Shown one piece after another: positions 15,309 through 23,786 of a stretch of 36,898 nucleotides of DNA (the stretch's first letter is position 1; the number at the start of each line of letters is the position of its first letter). The notes under the pieces were generated by a model, which saw only the letters and a program-made list of their open reading frames with translations, was not told where the DNA came from and ran no database searches. The DNA comes from Hungatella sp. UBA3048 (GTDB lineage Bacteria > Bacillota > Clostridia > Lachnospirales > Lachnospiraceae). The stretch is taken from positions 1 through 36,898 of the forward strand of contig DFCS01000006.1 of assembly GCA_002367105.1 (NCBI GenBank), written 5' to 3'. Both the position numbers and the translations under genes were made by a program.

Positions 15309-17009
15309 ATGAAACTTGAAACAAAACAGGATTTCCAACGATGGATGTTCCAGGTGTTAAATCCTTTAAAGCCATTGTACAGCGAAGGGTGTGCCAGGCT
15401 GTCCCTTGGAGACAGCGGTGTAACATATCCTAAGGTGAGTATAGAGATGGAGGCATTTTCCCGGCCTTTGTGGGCACTGGTCCCCTTGTGGCTCGGAGGA
15501 GGCAAGGGATTTGAGGAGATTTATCAGAAAGGCCTTGCAAGCGGCACCGATCCTACTCATCCGGAATACTGGGGTGGTTTTAAGGACTATGACCAGCGGT
15601 TTGTGGAAATGGCGGCTATCGCCAGCGGCTTGATTTTCACTCCGGAAAAATTATGGGAGCCTTTAAGCGAGGAAGAAAAACAGAATCTGGCAAAATGGCT
15701 TTACGGTATCAATGAGTATATCATTCCTGACTGCAACTGGCAGTTTTTCATGATTCTGGTGAATGTCGCTTTGCAAAAGCTGGGCTGCCGGTATAGCAAA
15801 GAACGGCTGGCTTCCGGTCTTGAAAAAATTGAAAGCTATTATATTGAGGATGGCTGGTACCGGGATGGAGGTTCCAGTCAAAAGGATTATTACATTTCCT
15901 TTGCCATGCATTATTACGGGCTTTTGTATGCGGTGGCAATGGAGGAGGAAGAGCCGGAACGGTGCCTCCTGTTTAAGGAACGGGCAAAGCGGTTTGCCAG
16001 AGATTTTATATACTGGTTTGATGAAAACGGATCCGCTCTCCCATACGGAAGAAGCCTTTCCTACCGTTTTGGAGAAGCAGCCTTCTGGTCTGCCTATGTA
16101 TTTGCAGGGCTTGACGATATTCCGGCAGGAGTTGTAAAGGGAATCCTGGCACGCCATTTAAACTGGTGGATGGAGCAGAAAATCTTTGACCGTGACGGCG
16201 TGCTGACCATTGGGTACGGATATCCCAATCTAATCATGGCGGAACGCTACAATGCGCCAGGCTCTCCTTACTGGGGGATGAAGACCCTTTTGTGTCTGGG
16301 GCTTCCTGATGATCATCCGTTCTGGACTGCAAAGGCAGAGGACTTACCAAAGCTGGAACCGGTAAAAATGTTAAAACAGGCGGATATGGTGATGCATCGC
16401 CATGGAACGGATGTGATTGCCTATCCGGCAGGAGTCTGCGAGAAGTACGGACACGGCCATGTGCCGGAGAAGTACTCCAAGTTTGCCTATTCCACCCGGT
16501 TTGGATTTTCCGTTGCAAAAAGCCAGATCGTTCTTCATGAAAATGCTCCGGATTCTTCCCTGGCCTTTGTCATTGACGGAGATGATTACGTCTTTGTACG
16601 GAAATACAGTGACTCCTATGAGGTTTTGGAAGACCGGGTGGTCAGCAGATGGCATCCCTTCCGGGGAATTACGGTTACTTCTACCATTATTCCGAAAGAG
16701 TACGGCCATTTAAGGATCCATGAGATTGAGAGCCAGTATGACTGTACTGCCTATGACTGCGGCTTTTCTGTGGAAAAATTCACAGAAAATTATGAGCAGA
16801 AGGCAGAGGGGAAGGGAGCATTTGTATCCTCAGGAAAACAGGACTGTATGGTATCCGGCGAAGGCCCGGAGGCAGCAGGCCTGGTAATAGAGGCAGACCC
16901 CAATACCAATGTGCTTTATCCCAATGCTTCCATACCGGCGGTTTCCTATCGCATTAAAAAAGGGGAAACCATCCGGTTGGAAACAAAGGTGGAAAGCATC
17001 CTCCTTTAG
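15309..17009 (+). CDS. DUF2264 family protein, candidate glycoside hydrolase
   Basis: A 566-residue protein with GAGGCGAATATAG before ATG. Residues about 10-340 show helical-toroid features: SRPLWALVPLWLGGG, HPEYWGGFKDYDQRFVEMAAIASGL, LYGINEYIIPDCNWQFF, EDGWYRDGGSSQKDYYISFAMHYYGLLYA, and SYRFGEAAFWSAYVFAG. Residues about 360-566 are beta-rich. This order is the DUF2264 pattern. I recall, without being able to check here, that some members have been placed among glucuronide-active hydrolases (GH154). It is cytosolic, with no signal peptide. Position after the beta-glucuronidase and GH88 genes supports a role in uronide processing. A strong promoter for the second sensor system starts within 10 nt of its stop. 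Confidence 0.85.
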   Translation: MKLETKQDFQRWMFQVLNPLKPLYSEGCARLSLGDSGVTYPKVSIEMEAFSRPLWALVPLWLGGGKGFEEIYQKGLASGTDPTHPEYWGGFKDYDQRFVEMAAIASGLIFTPEKLWEPLSEEEKQNLAKWLYGINEYIIPDCNWQFFMILVNVALQKLGCRYSKERLASGLEKIESYYIEDGWYRDGGSSQKDYYISFAMHYYGLLYAVAMEEEEPERCLLFKERAKRFARDFIYWFDENGSALPYGRSLSYRFGEAAFWSAYVFAGLDDIPAGVVKGILARHLNWWMEQKIFDRDGVLTIGYGYPNLIMAERYNAPGSPYWGMKTLLCLGLPDDHPFWTAKAEDLPKLEPVKMLKQADMVMHRHGTDVIAYPAGVCEKYGHGHVPEKYSKFAYSTRFGFSVAKSQIVLHENAPDSSLAFVIDGDDYVFVRKYSDSYEVLEDRVVSRWHPFRGITVTSTIIPKEYGHLRIHEIESQYDCTAYDCGFSVEKFTENYEQKAEGKGAFVSSGKQDCMVSGEGPEAAGLVIEADPNTNVLYPNASIPAVSYRIKKGETIRLETKVESILL

Positions 17010-17018
17010 AATGATGCA

Positions 17019-17047
17019 TTGATTTTATAGCTTTTCCGCTGTATAAT
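17019..17047 (+). promoter_or_regulatory. Sigma-A promoter of the second kinase-regulator operon
   Basis: TTGATT (17019-17024), a 17-nt spacer and TATAAT (17042-17047), about 40 nt upstream of the kinase ATG. This indicates constitutive or low-level independent expression of the second sensor pair. Confidence 0.7.
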
Positions 17048-17086
17048 AAAGTCATAAACAGGCAGCAGCGAGGAGGGTGTAAGAAG

Positions 17087-18868
17087 ATGTGGATGAATAA
17101 AAAGCAGAAATTAAAGGCTTCTTATTATAACAGCTTCTTCGCCCTCATCGTGATTCCTATTCTTTTTATAATCTTACTGTCCATTCTCATTATCCGTACC
17201 ATGATGGTGGATTCCGCAGTTACCAACATCCGCCGTGCCCAGGATAATATCGCCTCCACTCTGGGCGGCGAAGTAAAGGATGTATCTCTCCGTTTATCCC
17301 ATTTTGTATATGTCAATGACAATGAAGTCATTAAGAATGCTGCAAAAACCAATACAAAAGATGTGGCTGAAAAATACCTTTATACGAAGATCCTGACCGA
17401 ATCCTTTCACTATGCCATGGTTCCGGTGCAGGACATTTTGTCTGCCGTATTTTATATGAAAGACGGGGACCATACGTATATGAAGGATGATATTACACTA
17501 GGCAGGGAGGAACTGAGGGCCTCCTCCTGGTATCAGGAGGCTTTGGCAGCCCCTAACGTGGTTAAGGTAGGCTTTTATGACCGCAGTGTTACCAATTCCA
17601 GAAAAAATGCCTATACCCTCACCATTGCCGCAGGCCTGTCTCCCGGAATGGATGTGGACCGGGACGGGGTCATAGAGATGACGGCATTGTTTGTCTCATC
17701 CAGGACAGGAGGGCTGATAAAAGATTATAATAAGGAACGGATGCTTGGATCTACCATGATTGCGGACAAGTCAGGAAAGGTCATTTTTGACGCAGAAGGT
17801 ACGATGGCCCTTTTGCCCCGGAACAGTTCACTGGAACAGCCAAAATTCCGGTATCAGGCAAATGGCAGACGGTATATGGGAGTGGTGACCGAGGAACCGG
17901 TGACCGGCTTAAAGATCATAAGCGTAGTGTCATATGAAGCCCTTACAAGAAGCTTTAACAGGACTGCAGCCGTCATTGTAGCGGTTACGCTCTTCCTGTT
18001 TGCGCTGTTTTACCGTTTTTCCAGCTATTTCTTAAAAAGCATCATTGATCCCATCCATCATACGGTTGAAGGCATGAAAAAGGTGGAGGAAGGAAACCTT
18101 CTGGTTCATGTGGAACCAAAAGGGCAGGAGGAGCTGCGCCTGATGATCCATTCCTTTAACCGTATGACAAGACGGTTAAAGCAGCTGATACAGGAAAATG
18201 AGGAACAGCAGCAGAAAAAGCATGAGGCAGAAATCAGGGCGCTTCAGTCCCAGATCAACCCTCACTTTCTGGTGAATTCCTTAAATTCTATCCGGTTTAT
18301 CGCGCAGATGTCAAAGTACGAGTCCATTGCCCGCATGGCGGAGGCGCTCATTAAAATATTGTCCTGTTCCTTCCGCAGCAATACGGGATTTTATCCGTTA
18401 AAAGAGGAGCTGGAGGTTTTAGACAGTTTTATCTATCTGATGAAAATCCGTTATTCCGACGGGTTTGATATAAAGTATGAAATAGAGGAATCCTGCCTTT
18501 CCTGTCTGGTTCCCCGGCTTATTTTACAGCCTGTGGTGGAAAATTCCATTGTCCATGGCTTTAGCGGCCTGATGGATGAGATGGGGATCATCTGGCTGAC
18601 GGCTCGTGAAGCAGATGGATTTCTGTTCCTTGAGATCCGGGATAACGGAAAGGGAATGTCGGAAGAAGAGATGAGCCGGATCCTGAATGGGGAAGAGGAA
18701 AAGGAAGGGAAAAAGGATCATGTAAGCATCGGAATCACCAATGTAAAAACCAGGCTTACGCTTAATTATGGCGAAAGCTGTGAATTTGAGATGGAAAGCG
18801 GTAAGGGCCGGTTCACAAGAACCTCCATCCGCATTCCCATAACAAGAAAGGAACCGGAAGACCAATGA
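17087..18868 (+). CDS. Membrane sensor histidine kinase (YesM-like, second system)
   Basis: A 593-residue protein with GAGGAGGGTGTAAGAAG before ATG. TM1 lies at about 17-39, an extracytoplasmic sensor region at about 40-290, TM2 at about 292-312 and HAMP at about 316-369. The phospho-acceptor His393 is in SQINPHFLVNSLNS. The ATP-binding part has VVENSIVHGF as N-box and EIRDNGKGMS as G-box. The sensor region differs from that of the 6640-8517 kinase, so a different ligand or oligosaccharide size is likely. Its stop overlaps the regulator start by 4 nt (ATGA). Confidence 0.93.
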   Translation: MWMNKKQKLKASYYNSFFALIVIPILFIILLSILIIRTMMVDSAVTNIRRAQDNIASTLGGEVKDVSLRLSHFVYVNDNEVIKNAAKTNTKDVAEKYLYTKILTESFHYAMVPVQDILSAVFYMKDGDHTYMKDDITLGREELRASSWYQEALAAPNVVKVGFYDRSVTNSRKNAYTLTIAAGLSPGMDVDRDGVIEMTALFVSSRTGGLIKDYNKERMLGSTMIADKSGKVIFDAEGTMALLPRNSSLEQPKFRYQANGRRYMGVVTEEPVTGLKIISVVSYEALTRSFNRTAAVIVAVTLFLFALFYRFSSYFLKSIIDPIHHTVEGMKKVEEGNLLVHVEPKGQEELRLMIHSFNRMTRRLKQLIQENEEQQQKKHEAEIRALQSQINPHFLVNSLNSIRFIAQMSKYESIARMAEALIKILSCSFRSNTGFYPLKEELEVLDSFIYLMKIRYSDGFDIKYEIEESCLSCLVPRLILQPVVENSIVHGFSGLMDEMGIIWLTAREADGFLFLEIRDNGKGMSEEEMSRILNGEEEKEGKKDHVSIGITNVKTRLTLNYGESCEFEMESGKGRFTRTSIRIPITRKEPEDQ

Positions 18869-20418
18869 GAAATGTCCTGATCGTGGATGACGATACCATA
18901 GTACGGATTACCCTGCGCTCCCTGATCAACTGGGAAGAGATGGGATATCAGATAGCCGCGGATGCCATTCATGGCCAGCAGGCATTGGAATATATTAAGG
19001 ATCATCCGGTGGATTTAGTGATCACCGATATGAAAATGCCGGTTATGGATGGGATCGGCCTCTTGGAGGAGTTAAACCGTTTGAAAACCATGCCGGCAGT
19101 ACTGGTTTTAAGCGGTTATGATGATTTCAAGCTGGTCCGGGATGCCTTCCGTCTGGGGGCCTGTGATTACCTGTTAAAGACCGGATTAACAGAGGAAACT
19201 CTCGCAGCCATGCTGAAACGCTTGGATGAAGAGGTCTTTTACGATCACGGCAGTGAAACGAAAGGAGAGAAGAATCCAGTGATAAAAGTCCCGGATTCTG
19301 TCCTTCTTGTAGATATGGCTATGGGAAGACGGTCCCTTGATGAGACTTTTTTTAAACAGGAATACCTGGTGATGCAATTTGAAATAGAAGACTTCCATAA
19401 GGCATCGGCCCGTTTTGGAGAGGATTTTGAAGAAGAACTGATAAAGCCCATGTTAGAGCTGGCCGGGCAGATCCCCAGAGTGGCATCCCGCTGCATTCTC
19501 GGAGCAGTGGCGCCTTCCCGCTATTGTTTGCTGTACCGCATCACCGATCCGGAGCAGTACAGGGAAAATGCAGTTTCTGCTTGTAAGCAGTTATGCAATG
19601 TGTGGAAGCATTTTATGAATCTCTCCGTTTCTGCAGGGATCAGCAAGCCGGGAAATGGTACAAAGGATTTCTTAAACCGGTTTGAAGAGGCGGGAGAGCA
19701 GTTAAGGCTTAAGCATTTAAAGGGGAAAGGGAAGATCTGCGATCCATGGGAAAAAGATACGGTCTCCTTCCAGCAGGTCCGGCAGGCCGGGCAGGATTAT
19801 GAAAAGCTTTTAAAGGGCCTGATGGTAGGCGATGAGTTTACCGTATGGTCGGAAAAGAAAGGTTTCTTTTCTGAACTTTACAAAATGGAATTAAAAGCTG
19901 CCAAAGAGGTATGCCTCCATCTCATCTGCAGCATAGCCTGGCAGCTTTCGGATAACCACGATGATATCAGCGCCTTGTTTGCAGAAGAAGTCAATTATTA
20001 TGAGAAAATCGGCCGATTGGATGAAATGCGGAGCCTGGAATTATGGCTGAATAATTATTTCCGCTGGATCATGGATTACAATGCACACCATGCGGACCGG
20101 AAGCAGGCAGATATGATGATCCGGGCAAAACGGTTCATTATGGACAATTATGCCAATCCTGAGCTGACACTGGGAAGCGTGGCAAGCTTCATCGGTCTGA
20201 ATGAAAAATACTTCAGCACCAGATTTACGAAAGAAGAAGGGATGACCTTCAGCAACTATCTGACCGAGGTCCGCATTCGAAAAGCAAGGGAGCTGATGGA
20301 GACAACAGATCTAAAGATTTATGAAATCAGTCAGAGCGTTGGCTATAACAGTGTGGAGCATTTTACCAGAGTATTTAAAAAGCTGTGCAAAGTAAGTCCG
20401 GGCGGGTACCGGAAATAA
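18865..20418 (+). CDS. AraC-type response regulator (YesN-like, second system)
   Basis: A 517-residue protein translationally coupled to its kinase (ATGA overlap). The receiver domain (1-120) has Asp8-Asp10 (VDDDT), phospho-acceptor Asp55 (VITDMKMP) and Lys in DYLLKTGL. A long middle domain of YesN type follows. The C-terminal AraC double helix-turn-helix (about 415-515) includes LTLGSVASFIGLNEKYFSTRF and ends SVGYNSVEHFTRVFKKLCKVSPGGYRK. Likely target: the promoter region of the second transport operon directly downstream (20419-20517), which has a poor -35. Confidence 0.93.
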   Translation: MRNVLIVDDDTIVRITLRSLINWEEMGYQIAADAIHGQQALEYIKDHPVDLVITDMKMPVMDGIGLLEELNRLKTMPAVLVLSGYDDFKLVRDAFRLGACDYLLKTGLTEETLAAMLKRLDEEVFYDHGSETKGEKNPVIKVPDSVLLVDMAMGRRSLDETFFKQEYLVMQFEIEDFHKASARFGEDFEEELIKPMLELAGQIPRVASRCILGAVAPSRYCLLYRITDPEQYRENAVSACKQLCNVWKHFMNLSVSAGISKPGNGTKDFLNRFEEAGEQLRLKHLKGKGKICDPWEKDTVSFQQVRQAGQDYEKLLKGLMVGDEFTVWSEKKGFFSELYKMELKAAKEVCLHLICSIAWQLSDNHDDISALFAEEVNYYEKIGRLDEMRSLELWLNNYFRWIMDYNAHHADRKQADMMIRAKRFIMDNYANPELTLGSVASFIGLNEKYFSTRFTKEEGMTFSNYLTEVRIRKARELMETTDLKIYEISQSVGYNSVEHFTRVFKKLCKVSPGGYRK

Positions 20419-20517
20419 AGACCTGACGATATATCAAGTTTTCAAACCATATCTCATGGAGAAGGCTGTTTTGAAATGGTAAGATAATATCATCAAAACA
20501 AGGGAGGTATTACAGAA
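20419..20517 (+). promoter_or_regulatory. Probable regulated promoter region of the second transport operon
   Basis: The 99-nt gap contains GATAAT (20483-20488) as a possible -10, with AGAAGG where a -35 should be, and GGGAGG before the next ATG. No terminator follows the regulator gene, so read-through is also possible. The weak -35 fits activation by an AraC-type regulator. Confidence 0.35.
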
Positions 20518-21891
20518 ATGAGAAAACGAGTGTTGGCTTTTGGGCTTTGTGCAGCAATGGCAATAGGAGCTATGACCGGCTGTTCCTCATCAAATGGAAC
20601 CGGGGAAACTCCAAAAGAAACCACGGCGAAAGGTCAGGAAGAGGCCCAGACAGAAGCGGGAAAGCAGGAGGCAAAGGAAGACTTAAAAGGCAGTCTGGTA
20701 TTTGCCATCTGGGACAACAACCTGATGGATTATATTGATGAAAATGATATGGTTGGGAAATTCCAGGAGAAATATCCCAATGCAGATATTGAAGTAGAAA
20801 AGATCAAGGATGATTCCGAATACTGGAATGCCATGAAGATGAGAACGTCAGCAAACCAGCTTCCTGATGTTATGTTTAACAAACCCTTCACCTTATCCCG
20901 GTTCAAGGACTATCTGGTGGATTTATCCGGGCTGGAAGCATCGAAAAACAACGAGCTGGCCTCCGGATACGCAATGGATGGCAAGGTTTTGGGAATTCCA
21001 ATGACAGCGGGATATGAATACGTTTATTATTGGAAAGACATGTTTAAGGAAGCCGGTGTAGAGGTCCCCACCACATGGGAAGATTTTGAGAAAACAGCTC
21101 AGACCCTTCAGGATTATTATGGGAAAAACGACCCGGATTTCATGGCTATCGCCCTTGGCGCAAAGGATGAATGGCCGGATTATCCATACATGGAATTTAT
21201 GCCTGCACTTCAGGGCGGCAACGGACAGAACTGGAATGATATGGCCAAAACAGATGCTCCGTTTGCAGATGGAACCGACATTAACAAGGCATACAATAAA
21301 GTTTACAGCTTATTTGGCAAAAATGTGTTCGGCAAAGATCCTCTTGGCATGGGCAACGATCAGGTAACCTCCTTGTTTGCTCAGAAAAAAGCGGCTATCA
21401 TTGCTCTGGGAGACTGGGGTCTTCAGAATATTCAAAGCGGTACCGATGATTCTTCAGAACTTGGCACCTTCTACCTTCCGGTAAGAGATTCCAAAGATGA
21501 TCCTTTCCGTGTCATCGTACAGGGCGACTCCTTTATGGGAGTAACCACTCACAGCAAGAATCCGGAGTTAGCAAAGGCTTTCGTAGAATGGTTTTACAGC
21601 GAAGAATGGTACCCGGGATATATCAATTATGTAACCAGTGCATCTTCCATGAAGAACTTCCCCAAGGAAAAGGACCCGATTCTTGCCCAGTCAGATGAGC
21701 AGCAGCCGGATAAGGAACTGGTTATGTATGACGGCGGCGGAGACAACTTCCAGGCGATCCAGAACGATATTGCATTTGATTACAAGAAGCTGGGTGCCCA
21801 GATGTTTACCAATGGTTTTGATTTAAAAGCGGAACTGGATGGACTTAATACAAAATGGGCGGAAGCCAGAACCAAGCTTGGAATAAAATAA
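20518..21891 (+). CDS. ABC sugar transporter substrate-binding lipoprotein (second system)
   Basis: A 457-residue protein with signal peptide and lipobox MTGC (Cys22). An acidic/Gln-rich linker (about 25-55) precedes a family 1 extracellular solute-binding domain: LVFAIWDNNLMDYID, LPDVMFNKPFTLSRF, MDGKVLGIPMTAGYEYVYYW, MFKEAGVEVPTTWEDFEKTAQTL and AAIIALGDWGLQ. It is unlike the 8849 protein beyond the fold, so the two importers probably take different oligosaccharides. It is followed by a strong hairpin with a T-tract and then its two permeases. Confidence 0.93.
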   Translation: MRKRVLAFGLCAAMAIGAMTGCSSSNGTGETPKETTAKGQEEAQTEAGKQEAKEDLKGSLVFAIWDNNLMDYIDENDMVGKFQEKYPNADIEVEKIKDDSEYWNAMKMRTSANQLPDVMFNKPFTLSRFKDYLVDLSGLEASKNNELASGYAMDGKVLGIPMTAGYEYVYYWKDMFKEAGVEVPTTWEDFEKTAQTLQDYYGKNDPDFMAIALGAKDEWPDYPYMEFMPALQGGNGQNWNDMAKTDAPFADGTDINKAYNKVYSLFGKNVFGKDPLGMGNDQVTSLFAQKKAAIIALGDWGLQNIQSGTDDSSELGTFYLPVRDSKDDPFRVIVQGDSFMGVTTHSKNPELAKAFVEWFYSEEWYPGYINYVTSASSMKNFPKEKDPILAQSDEQQPDKELVMYDGGGDNFQAIQNDIAFDYKKLGAQMFTNGFDLKAELDGLNTKWAEARTKLGIK

Positions 21892-21900
21892 ACAGAGTGG

Positions 21901-21938
21901 AAAGGGGGACAGGGTGATGGAAGCCCTGTTCCCTTTTT
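21901..21938 (+). terminator. Partial terminator between second binding protein and permeases
   Basis: AAAGGGGGACAGGG (21901-21914) pairs with CCCTGTTCCCTTT (21924-21936) with one bulged G and one G-U pair, and runs into TTTTT (21934-21938). This is a convincing intrinsic terminator placed before the permease ribosome binding site, so most transcripts would end after the binding protein. Confidence 0.75.
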
Positions 21939-21967
21939 CTTCCAAGGACTTAAATCAGGAGGTATCT

Positions 21968-22861
21968 ATGAATTCTCTGGAAAAACAGAAAAAAAGATTT
22001 ATTGTATGCGCCCTTGTCGTTCCTATGGTGCTGCTCATCGGGTTTGTGGTGTTTCCGGCTTTTGACTTAATCCGCATGAGCTTTACAAACTGGGATGGAT
22101 ACTCCAAAACCTATGATCATATCGGTTTTGGCAATTATACAGCCATGTTCCGGAACAGGGACTTATGGCTGTCCCTCCGCAACAATGGGGTGTATTTTTT
22201 CGGGCATCTGATATTCATTCCCATTGAGCTGATGTTTGCGGTGCTGTTAACCTCAAGGCTCAGGGCGTCGAAATTTTATAAGACCATGGTTTTTATGCCG
22301 TATATCATCAACGGGGTTGCAATTTCCTATGCCTTTTCCTATTTCTTTTCTCCTATTAACGGAGCATTTGATGAGATATTAACCATATTTCATCTGGAGA
22401 GCCTGATAAGAAACTGGCTGTCCGACCCTAAAATCGTCAATTTCGTACTGGCTTTTGTCTCCCTGTGGAGATTTTCCGGGTACCATGTCATCCTCTTTAT
22501 GGCCGCCCTTCAGTCTCTTCCCCAGGATGTTCAGGAAGCAGCCAGAGTGGATGGAGCAAATGCGTGGCAAATGTTCAAGTACATTCAGATACCGTCTATT
22601 ATGCTTATGGTGGATTTTGTCCTTTTTGACAACATCCGTGGCGCTCTTCAGGTGTTTGATATTCCCTATGTCATGACCAGCGGAGGTCCGGGATATGCTT
22701 CCTCCACCTTTACGCTCTATACCATTGATACGGCCTTTAAATACAGCAACTTTGGCCTTGCTTCCACCATGGCGGTGGCGATTATGGTCATGATCGTTGC
22801 CATTTATCTGGTTCAGAACAAGATCATTCACGGTATCATTCTGAAAGGGGGAAGAAAATAA
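21968..22861 (+). CDS. ABC sugar transporter permease, MalF type (second system)
   Basis: 297 residues from ATG at 21968, with CAGGAGGT 5-12 nt upstream. The frame is open back to 21914, but that part lies in the terminator hairpin and lacks a ribosome binding site. Six membrane helices, with the first at about 15-35. The EAA loop is QEAARVDGANAWQMFKYIQIPS. Contrary to the first-system MalF partner it has no long N-terminal extension. Pairs with the downstream permease; the ATPase is not encoded here. Confidence 0.93.
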   Translation: MNSLEKQKKRFIVCALVVPMVLLIGFVVFPAFDLIRMSFTNWDGYSKTYDHIGFGNYTAMFRNRDLWLSLRNNGVYFFGHLIFIPIELMFAVLLTSRLRASKFYKTMVFMPYIINGVAISYAFSYFFSPINGAFDEILTIFHLESLIRNWLSDPKIVNFVLAFVSLWRFSGYHVILFMAALQSLPQDVQEAARVDGANAWQMFKYIQIPSIMLMVDFVLFDNIRGALQVFDIPYVMTSGGPGYASSTFTLYTIDTAFKYSNFGLASTMAVAIMVMIVAIYLVQNKIIHGIILKGGRK

Positions 22862-22862
22862 G

Positions 22863-23696
22863 ATGAAAAGACGTACAATGGAACAGGGATTAAAACAGAT
22901 CATCTGCATGGGAATGGTCCTGGTCGTTCTGGCGCCTATCCTTCTGACCCTGTTTGCCGCTTTTAAGACAAAGGCGGATATGGTGAATACTTCTCCCCTG
23001 CTTTTGCCGCCCATGGAAAGGATCACTTTTTCAAACTTTCAAAAGGTGGTGGGAGATAAATATCTCCTGATAGGTTTTAAGAATACGGGCATCATACTTG
23101 TAGTCAGCATTCTGTTTAATGTGCTGTTTGGTACCATAACCGCGTTTATTCTGGAGCGTTTTGAGTTTAAGCTTAAAAAAGTGATTATGAGCCTCTTTTT
23201 CCTGGGTATGCTGATTCCCAGCTTTGTAACGGAAATTGCCAGATTTAAAATCATTAACGGCATTGGCCTTTATAATTCGCTTGGGGCACCCATCGTGATT
23301 TATGTGGCATCGGATCTGATGCAGCTTTATATTTACCGGCAGTTCATTTCTACCCTTCCGGTGTCTCTTGATGAAAGCGCGCTCCTGGATGGCTGTTCTT
23401 ATTTCGGTCTGTTTACGAGGATCATATTTCCTCTGTTGGCACCAGCCACAGCTACCGTGGTGATCATCAAGGCAATTACCATCATCAATGATATGTATAT
23501 TCCATACTTATATATGCCAAAGAACAAGCTTCGCACGTTAACCACCTTTTTGATGAATTATGCCAATGCCCAGCAGGGTTCGTGGCAGAAGCTGGCGGCA
23601 GGTATCATCATCATCATGCTGCCGACCATCCTTATCTATATTTTCTTCCAGAAATACATTCTGGCAGGAATCGCTGCCGGAGCGGTGAAAGAATAA
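22863..23696 (+). CDS. ABC sugar transporter permease, MalG type (second system)
   Basis: A 277-residue membrane protein starting one base after the upstream stop, with AAGGGGGAAG as ribosome binding site. Six hydrophobic segments. The EAA motif is the variant DESALLDGCSYFGLFTRIIFPLL, with Ser replacing the first Ala. The C-terminus reads KYILAGIAAGAVKE, as in MalG-type subunits. With its partner it forms the second CUT1 channel. The downstream gene is the beta-galactosidase, suggesting import of galactose-containing oligosaccharides. Confidence 0.94.
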   Translation: MKRRTMEQGLKQIICMGMVLVVLAPILLTLFAAFKTKADMVNTSPLLLPPMERITFSNFQKVVGDKYLLIGFKNTGIILVVSILFNVLFGTITAFILERFEFKLKKVIMSLFFLGMLIPSFVTEIARFKIINGIGLYNSLGAPIVIYVASDLMQLYIYRQFISTLPVSLDESALLDGCSYFGLFTRIIFPLLAPATATVVIIKAITIINDMYIPYLYMPKNKLRTLTTFLMNYANAQQGSWQKLAAGIIIIMLPTILIYIFFQKYILAGIAAGAVKE

Positions 23697-23786
23697 AAGA
23701 TATAGGAAATCGTAAGAAATGCCATGGATTCTTTTAAAGTGGTGGACTATAATGGACTTAATATTTATAGAAGGAGGTTTCTTTCA

